A stretch of 64,000 bases of DNA, taken from contig NW_022097999.1 of assembly GCF_002288925.2 (NCBI RefSeq), positions 17,125,178-17,189,177 on the forward strand, written 5' to 3'. This document shows, in pieces, positions 56,882-64,000 of this stretch. The stretch's first letter is position 1. Each line of letters opens with the position of its first letter. The position numbers and the translations under genes were made by a program. The notes beneath the pieces are model-generated. The model did not search any database and was not told the DNA's origin. It saw only the letters and a list, made by a program, of their open reading frames with translations. This DNA comes from Delphinapterus leucas (taxonomy: Eukaryota > Chordata > Mammalia > Artiodactyla > Monodontidae).

Positions 56882-58555
56882 ACACAAACCTATCAATGCA
56901 ATCCCTATCAAATTACCAAGGACATTTTTCACAGAACTAGAACAAAAAATTTTTTAATTTGTATGGAAACACAAAGACTCCAAGTAGCCAAAGCAGTCTT
57001 GAGAAAGAAAAACGGAGCTGGAGGAATCAGACACCCTGACTTTAGACAATACTACAAAGCTATAGTAATCTAAACAGCATGGTACTGGCACAAAACAGAC
57101 ACGTACATCAATGGGACAGAATAGAGAGCCCAGAAATAAGCCCATGTGCTTATGGTTAATTAATCTATGACAAAGGAGGCAAGAATATACTATGGAGAAA
57201 AGACAGTCTCTTAAATAAGTGGTGCTGAGAAAACTGGACAGCTACATGTAAAAGAATGAAATTACAACATTCTCTTACACCACACACAAAAATAAACTCA
57301 ATATCAATTAAAGGCCTAAATGTAATACCAGAAACCATTATACTCCTAGAGGAAAACACAGGCAGACCACTCTTTGACATAAACTGTGGCAATATCTTTT
57401 TGGATCTGCCTCCTAAAGCAAAGGAAATAAAAGCAAAAATAAACAAGTGGGACCTAATTAAACTTAAAAGATTTTGCACAGCAAAGGAAATGATAAACAA
57501 AACAAAAAGACAGTCTACAGAATGGTATAAAATATTTGCAAATGATACACTGACAAGGAATTAATCTCCAAAATATATAAACAGCTCATACAGCTCAATA
57601 TCAAAAGAACCCAATCAAAAAATGGGCAGAAGATCTAAATAGATATTTCCTTAAAGATGACATAAAGGTGGCCAAAAGGCACATGAAAAGACACTCCTCA
57701 TCTCTAATTATTAGAGAAATGCAAATCAAAACTACAATGAGGTACCACCTCACACTGGTCAGAATGGCCATCATCAGAAAATCTACAGACAGCAAATGCT
57801 GGACAGGGTGTGGAGAAAAGGGAACCCTCCTACACTCTTGATGGGAATGTAAATTGGTGCAGTCACTATGGAAAAGAGTACAGGGGTTCCTTAAAAAACT
57901 AAAAATAGAGCTACTATATGATCCTGCAATCCCAATCCTGGGCATATATACAGAGAAAACCATAATTTGAAAAGATATATGCACCTCAATGTTCATCGCA
58001 GCAATGTTTACAATAGTCAGGTGATGGAAGCAACCTAAACGTCCATTGATGGATGAATGGATAAAGAAGATGTGGTACATATATATGATGGACTATTATT
58101 CAGCCATAAAAAAGAATGAAATAATGCCATTTGCAGCAACAGAGATGGACCTAGAGATTATCATACTAAGTGACACAAGCCAGACAGAGAAAGACAAATA
58201 TAATATGATATCACTTGTATGTGGAATCTAATAAAACGATACAAATGAACTTATATTCAAAACAAAAATAGACCCACAGACATAGAAAACAAACATAGTT
58301 ACCAAAGGGGAAAGTAAGGGGGAGAGATAAATTAGGAGTTTGGAATTAACATATACACGCTACTATATATAAAATAGATTAAAAAAACAAGGACCTACTG
58401 TATAGCACAGGGAACTATACTCAACACTTTGTAACAACGTATAAGGTAAAAGAATCTGAAAAAATATATAGGTATGTATAACTGAATCACCTTGCTGTAC
58501 ACCTGAAGCTAACACAACACTGTAAATCCTATACTTCAATTAAAAAAGAAAAAGA
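56882..58555 (+). repeat. 5'-truncated L1 (ORF2 C-terminus and 3'UTR)
   Basis: Plus-strand L1 from the ORF2 C-terminal part ('caaagcagtcttgagaaaga') to the 3'UTR end ('gtaaatcctatacttcaatt') and an A-rich tail. Frames are interrupted. It is of the same general type as the other cetartiodactyl L1 3' ends here, and antisense to FMN2. Confidence 0.9.
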
Positions 58556-60079
58556 AAATCTGCTCTTTTACTATTTCAAAATCATTTTCACCATAAAATA
58601 TGGTTTGTACCTATAGAATAAAAAAAAAACAAAGAAGAAGAAATTCTAAGAAAATTTTGAAGTTAGCCATAATTTATAAATAAGAACCGCTGAGTGTGAG
58701 AAGTCAATTTTATAACTCCCAGTCTCATTATTCTTTAAATTTAGATATAAAGGAATGGCCATTTATTAGACAAATCTGGAATTGTTACATTTTCTGCCTG
58801 TGAGCTGATACAGACACTGACTAATTCTGTGGGAAAATAAAAACTATCATATTTGGTCTGGTGATACTTTCCCACAATTGAAGAAAGCTATGATGCTAAT
58901 TAAAAAGAAAATAAAAGCAGGGCCTGAAATAAGCACATTCAGTGGCGATGCAGCTGACAGAACAGGTTTCTGGTGAAGTCCACCCTGTAAGACATCCATC
59001 TGGCTCACCCAGGAAATCATCTGAAGATGAGAACACGCTTGTCCAATGTGGATTTGGGTTTGGGGTGTGTGGTTCAAGACTCATCTGCTCAGTCGCCTTA
59101 CTTTCTGGGAGAACTGAAGAGTTTGGTCAAACTATCTAAAATTTACATATTTTTGTTCATGTGAAATAGTAACTTAAAGTCCCACTTCTCAGATTAATAG
59201 CAAAATTGCATGAATAGACAGACAAGTTAGCACATAAAACTATTATGCTATCAAATGGAATATAAAAAAGACCGGATTTGCTTTAAAAGTTTACTAACCA
59301 TTGTTTCTTTTGAATATTTTTCTTTAGTTACGGAATCATAAGATGACCTGAAAAACACATAATATTCCACCACAGAAAAGAATCCTAATTAATTTCTTGA
59401 TAAGAGTTCACTATCCATTTTAAAATGACTAAAAGTCAAGACTTTTTGTTTTCCAAGTACTCAAACATAAAGACAAATCAGTATAAAATTCCCTTCAAAG
59501 CAAGCCAATAACGAGTTTGTGCAGTTTACAGCAGATTTTCACACAAATATGCTTTTCTAGTAAGACCTCTTACTATCCACACTTGAGGAAACTCTGCATA
59601 TTGTAAAAAGCAAGGTATTCCATTCCGACAACCTGATGGATGGTGGAGGGAGGCTGAGTAAGCCAGGCTTCCAACCACACTTGGCATGGTTTTCCAGGTG
59701 CCATTTGGGGTGGACCATCAGGGTTCAGCCACCACACTGGCCACCTTCTTTCACAGCGACCTTGGTGGAAATACGCAACACTAAATGGCCTCAACACCAT
59801 TGGGGAACTTCTATTTTGGTATCAAAAATATCCCCAGGACATTTATAGTTCAACTCAGCTATCACAATTATCTGTAAATGACTCTCAACCCGTTCTAGAA
59901 ATTAAAGCACAAACATCTGCCACCAATTTGTCACTTGGTATCTTGTGAGGTGCAAAGTAAAAGTAACAGTTTTCAGTTGTAATAACATCACTGCCCCAAT
60001 GAAGGGCCAAAAGAGGCAGGAGAATGAGGAAGGCCAGCTCTGCTGTGATGACAAACTGAAATCACAATTGGAGGGATGA

Positions 60080-60515
60080 CAGTTGAGGTTCATGAAATGG
60101 AGTCAGGTGGCTACTGAGGACCAGGTCTCAGACAGGTCTCTGCCCTACTGAGAACCTGAACTTTCTATGAACTGCACCAGGTCCAAGGACACCACCAGCC
60201 ATATTCAGAACAGCACTTGCCAGCTGCACCCTTAAGGTCTCAAGCTCTCCCCTTGTAACTATGCAACCATTTCAGATCCCACGTGTCCTTAGTTAACAAG
60301 CACCCTTACTTCTCGCCAGCTCCAATTCTAATTCTTGACAATTTATGTAACCTTGCAGGCTTTCTGCCTTTATAAACTTCCCCCATTTTGTAGTCTGGTG
60401 GAACACAATTCAAATTCTTGAATCTGTGTCTCCCAGGCTGCAGTCCTAACAAACCCCAAATAAACACCTTTTTATTTCAATCAGGTCTCTGTTCTGAAAT
60501 TCTGGTTAACAGCAG
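60080..60515 (+). repeat. Solo endogenous retrovirus LTR
   Basis: LTR-like organisation: TATAAA at 60371-60376, then AATAAA at 60459-60464, about 90 bases later, within 'caaaccccaaataaacacct' and followed by the U5-like 'tcaatcaggtctctgttctg'. No internal retroviral genes are adjacent. Ends are approximate. Confidence 0.65.
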
Positions 60516-60849
60516 GGACTTAAATACGCAGACCAGGTAGAATGCTTAAATACCATCTTACCCCCAAATGGATTTCAGCTGACTTAATAGTATGACACAC
60601 TGAAGATAATAACCTCTAATAACGTAAAAATAAAAGAAGGGGTGGAAGGCTGAGAAGATATGCGAGCCTGGTCTCCCCTCCCTCAGGGCCTTGCTGAGGC
60701 AGCTCAAATATCGAGAGATCAAATAAAGAGTGAGAGTGTGTGTGCTTCCCTTAAAAAATTTTTGGGAGGTGGGGCTGGGGGTGAGGGGTGGGTAGAAGTA
60801 TTTTTTCACAAAGAGAGCACAGAGAGGAAGTCCAAAGTCCGAGGCTTTG

Positions 60850-61835
60850 GGTTCCAAAATTTATGTAGGTGGAGAGAGCATTTGGTGGCCTAGCGCGGGG
60901 CGTGGGAGTGGGCCTCACCCCTGGGAAGGAGACCTGAGACTCTGGAACTTGGGACAAGCCCCCCAGCCTGCCCGAGTGGCAGACCTCAGAGCGGCAGGAG
61001 GGAGGGCGTCCACTGCTGGTCCCCATGGTTCTGGGAGCAGCATGACCTCAGCAGACGAGGTGTGCTTCTTCTGCGGCTACTAGACAGACTGCAGACAGGC
61101 GTCTGATCTGAGTTTTAAGCCTGGCTTCCTAGGAGTTGGCCCTGGGTCAGAGCAGCGCACTGTGCAGCCCGTGGCTGGTCAGAAGTTGTGCGGGAGCCCC
61201 CGCCAGGGGGTCTCCTGCATCTGCTGATGGATCTGGACACAGCTTGGGGAACGTTGTCGAGTCCTCTCCACACCCTGGTCTGATGGCCCGTGAGTGAGGG
61301 TGGCCCCGCCCACCCTGCCCAGCCCCCGGAGGCTCCTTCTTGGCTGCCTGCTCGCTAGGCCACCCTGTGGTCACTGTCTGCATCCCGGAGCTGTGGGTCC
61401 TCCTAATTGTCCTCCACCGAGACTTCCACTGCTTTCCACGAGGCGTCCTGCACGGAATTCTCCTTTGTTCCAATAGAGTCGGTCCCCTCAGACAGAGCTG
61501 CAACGTTGTGGACAGGATCTCTGGGCCCCGCACGGGAGCTGAAGCCAGAGGAGGGCGCTGGCCTATGTGCCCCAGCAGGGACCCCAAGTCTCTCAGCAGG
61601 AGCCCCCTTTCCGGAGGAGGGAGGGCCTCACCCCGTCAGCCGGGGGTGCATCGAGGAAGGGAGCCCCATCCTCTGCACACGCTTGCCTAGAGCAGGACTT
61701 CTCAGCACACAGCGGCTAGAGGGCTGGGCCCAGCCCGGGGAGGACAACCTGCTCGGAGGCCCGAGGGGCATCCATGGCCATGGCTCAGATGCCACCACCC
61801 GCTGTTCTCACCAAGATGTAGATTTCCTTGAATGA
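60850..61835. promoter_or_regulatory. Intronic GC/CpG-rich block with open frames
   Basis: About 1 kb of GC-rich DNA in the FMN2 intron with overlapping open frames on both strands. These include 142 residues at 61,407-61,835 (plus; begins MSSTETSTAFHEASCTEFSF, ends DVDFLE) and 146 residues at 61,147-61,587 (minus). I recognise no domain. The plus frame has a more protein-like composition than the GC-driven frames elsewhere, so a decayed retrocopy or an intragenic CpG island are both possible. There is no poly-A tail downstream. Confidence 0.35.
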
Positions 61836-62369
61836 ATGATTTCCCATTTGCTGGAGGCTGTTAGAACGTGTTTTAGAAATGTTAAGTGATTGTTTTATAT
61901 CCTTTTCTCCAGTGAAATCGTTGTTAGTTGGGAAGAGAGTTCACTCTGGAAATCAGTCTCCTAAGCTTAAGTGTTTGGGTGAATCCAAAAGAAGGGGATT
62001 TTGAAAAACCCATAGGAGGCAGGTTCCTACACATATATTTAACTTGGAAAATTTAATTATTCTGAGCTGATCTCTACACACTCACCATGTGTGTATTGTT
62101 TATTTCACAGATAAGGACACGGATTCAAAAGTTATGGTAAATCCTTGGAGCCACAGCTCCAGCAGTTTGGAGCAGGTGCAGATACACAGATCTGACACCA
62201 AAATCTATGCTCTAATAATGCTTCCAGGCGGCCCAATCCCAGATTCAGCAGAAACAGCGAGGAACATAGAACGCACACATAAACACATGCCTGATTCTGA
62301 AATCTGACTCTGCTTTCTGCTTCCACCACCCAACATTTTGTAATCTGATTATGATAATAATGTGAAAAT

Positions 62370-62450
62370 AACATAGCAATTAACATATTAGTCACTTACT
62401 AAGTGCTCAGCATCTGGCAAACACTATCTGACTTAATTCTGCAGGGGCCA
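62370..62450 (+). repeat. Possible MIR fragment
   Basis: 'cacttactaagtgctcagca' followed by 'ctggcaaacactatctgact' resembles the MIR core. It is short and diverged. Confidence 0.45.
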
Positions 62451-62649
62451 CCCCAGAATGTCTCTTGGGCATTTGGATTATTTCCAGCTGAAAATAATCA
62501 AGGACCAAAAGACTCAGGAAGAAATTCTGACCTTGCCCCTAAATGCCTAAAGAACTTAGATAGAGGGTTTGCTCCTGGAATAGAGCTTTCAGCAGAGGTA
62601 TCTGCAAGAATATGGGGGTGGGGGAGCGGCTCTTGGCAGGGCCTGCACA

Positions 62650-62975
62650 TCAGTCCACTCTGTGCCTGTCATCTCTGCTGGCCCAGCAAACACTGGTTTA
62701 GCAAGCGTCTGCTTCTCTGTCTCCTTGTGAATTGCCTTCCTCCCCTCTGAAGTCCTAAACCAGTACCACCACAACATCCTCTTTTGTCTTTAGCTGAAGG
62801 TGGTATTTAAGTTTTCCTGGGTCTCTCCCATGTATACTTGTTATTAAACTTTTCTGTGATTTTCTCCTGTTAATCTCTCTCATGTCAGTTTAATTCTTAG
62901 ACCAGCCAGAAGAACCTAGAAGGGTAGAGGATAACGTCTTCTTCCCTGACACCTCTACCTCGCCAAGTAGTCACT
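62650..62975 (+). repeat. Endogenous retrovirus LTR fragment
   Basis: A TATA-like 'ggtatttaag' near 62,802, the poly-A signal ATTAAA at 62843-62848, and then the R/U5-like 'gttaatctctctcatgtcag' and 'gaccagccagaagaacctag', a known mammalian ERV LTR 3' part. The 5' limit is uncertain and no retroviral genes are attached. Confidence 0.6.
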
Positions 62976-63469
62976 GCTGTCCCGGGGTTAGGGTTTGGAC
63001 CCCAAGGCACAGCCATCACACACGAAAGGCCAGGGCCACACCGCCTCCTGCAGAGAATTACTACTGACTGCTGTCCAGGTCATGCAGCATTGCTACAGCA
63101 ATGGTACAGAGACTTAGTTCTTTTAGGAATGTTTCACAGGATCCATAATTCTTACTTTTATTTTTAAATTTCAAAGTTAATTATCTAAATTATAAAGATG
63201 ACTCTTTTATCAACAGCTTTGTCCTTAGCCAGAATTCCTTTCATACAATTAACTGAAATTCCTGCTTGTTATAATTTAAGGTCTTCACCTCGGTTTTTGC
63301 TTTGATAGAAACTGGCCAATTCTGTTTTACCAATTTGCCTGCAATACAACTATTATGTATGTGATATCTGTTCACAGACATACGGGATCTTTCCTCATAA
63401 AGTAATAGCAAAGAACCTCTTTTATCAACATTTTCCCAAGAGTAATCAAATTTCTTTAGAGACTGTGAT

Positions 63470-63785
63470 GGTTAATTTGACGTGTCAGCTTGGTTGGGCT
63501 GTGGTAACTGGTCTGGGGTCAAACACCAGTGTAGATGTTGTTGTAAAGGTATTTTTTAGATGTGATTAACATTTAAATCAGTAGACTTTGAGAAAAGCAG
63601 ATGACCCTCCATAATGAGGATGGGCCTCATCCAATCTAGTTGAGGGAATTAAGAAAAAAAGACTGGCTACCCAAATAGGAAGGAATTCTGTCTCCAGAAT
63701 GCTTTCCGACTCAAGATTGTAACATCAACAACATGCAGAATTTCCCGCCTCTTGTGAGCCAATTCCTTAAAATCAATCTCTCTCT
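63470..63785 (+). repeat. ERVL-type LTR (MLT2B-like)
   Basis: It opens 'tgtgatggttaatttgacgt' and continues 'gatgtgattaacatttaaat', 'cagtagactttgagaaaagc', 'gggcctcatccaatctagtt' and 'gtgagccaattccttaaaat', the order of an ERVL-class LTR. It ends at the CA-rich tract. The family name is from memory. Confidence 0.65.
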
Positions 63786-63792
63786 ATCTGTA

Positions 63793-64000
63793 GGTGTGCA
63801 CACACACCCCCACACCACACACACAGAGACACACACCCACACCCACACACCTCACATGCCACAAACATACACACACAAAGACACACACACTCCCCACACA
63901 CCACACACACACACCCCACACACACACCACACACACAAACACACACAAACACCACACACACAGACACACACAGACACACCACACACACAGACAGACACAC
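63793..64000 (+). repeat. Compound CA-rich microsatellite
   Basis: At least 208 bp of CA repeats with CCA, CAGA and CAAA interruptions, reaching the window edge. The long minus-strand frames through it (Cys/Val-rich) are artefacts of the repeat. Confidence 0.97.

Noticed and set aside
59573..59848. Overlapping frames around the 'gggttcagccaccacactgg' segment, considered as a retroviral or gene remnant
   Set aside because: No recognised domain or motif on either strand; left as unassigned intron.
63773..64000. Cys/Val-rich minus-strand frames
   Set aside because: Translation of a CA microsatellite.

Overview
This is vertebrate nuclear DNA, almost certainly from a cetacean (whale or dolphin). 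The best markers are many tRNA-Glu-derived SINEs of the cetacean CHR type, with the head 'gggcttccctggtggcgcag' and the CHR-2 tail 'gaggccacaacagtgagagg'. L1 5'UTRs typical of cetaceans are also present, and I saw no BovB. There are no operons, CRISPR arrays or prokaryotic genes. Two runs of N are assembly gaps.

The only protein-coding gene I can support is FMN2 (formin-2) on the minus strand. Its last three coding exons lie at 37,691-37,840, 9,256-9,337 and 7,939-7,965. They encode the end of the FH2 actin-assembly domain and the basic C-terminal tail that binds Spire proteins. Splice sites are canonical and the reading phase is continuous across all three. The 3'UTR probably runs to about 6,430, where two AATAAA signals lie on the minus strand. 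Everything from 37,841 to 64,000 is therefore upstream intron, and everything below about 6,430 is downstream flank.

Layout by region. Positions 1-3,250 hold a MER2 end, old L1 pieces and two SINEs. Positions 3,255-4,290 are a CpG island with two perfect TGACGTCA sites, an unassigned promoter candidate. Positions 4,291-6,430 hold an L1 with a SINE nested in it. Positions 6,430-9,337 hold the FMN2 3' end. Positions 9,338-37,690 are a 28-kb FMN2 intron with L1, L2, MIR and SINE copies, a GC-rich block at 11.2-12.0 kb, a 40-bp minisatellite at 16.6 kb and a full-length minus-strand L1 at 27,265-33,438. Positions 37,841-64,000 are the next intron upstream. It holds a palindromic CA/TG repeat, a near full-length plus-strand L1 at 41,222-46,438 running into a 400-base gap, further L1s, several retroviral-type LTR remnants, a perfect 26-bp-stem hairpin at 53.6 kb, a GC-rich block at 60.9-61.8 kb and a CA-rich tract at the right edge.

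I found no convincing new multigene system. The observations most worth a second look are the perfect intronic hairpin (53,561-53,624), an exact 32-bp direct repeat 1.1 kb apart beside it, the TG repeat pressed against an FMN2 splice acceptor, the unassigned CpG island downstream of FMN2, and a fold-back join at the edge of the 100-N gap.
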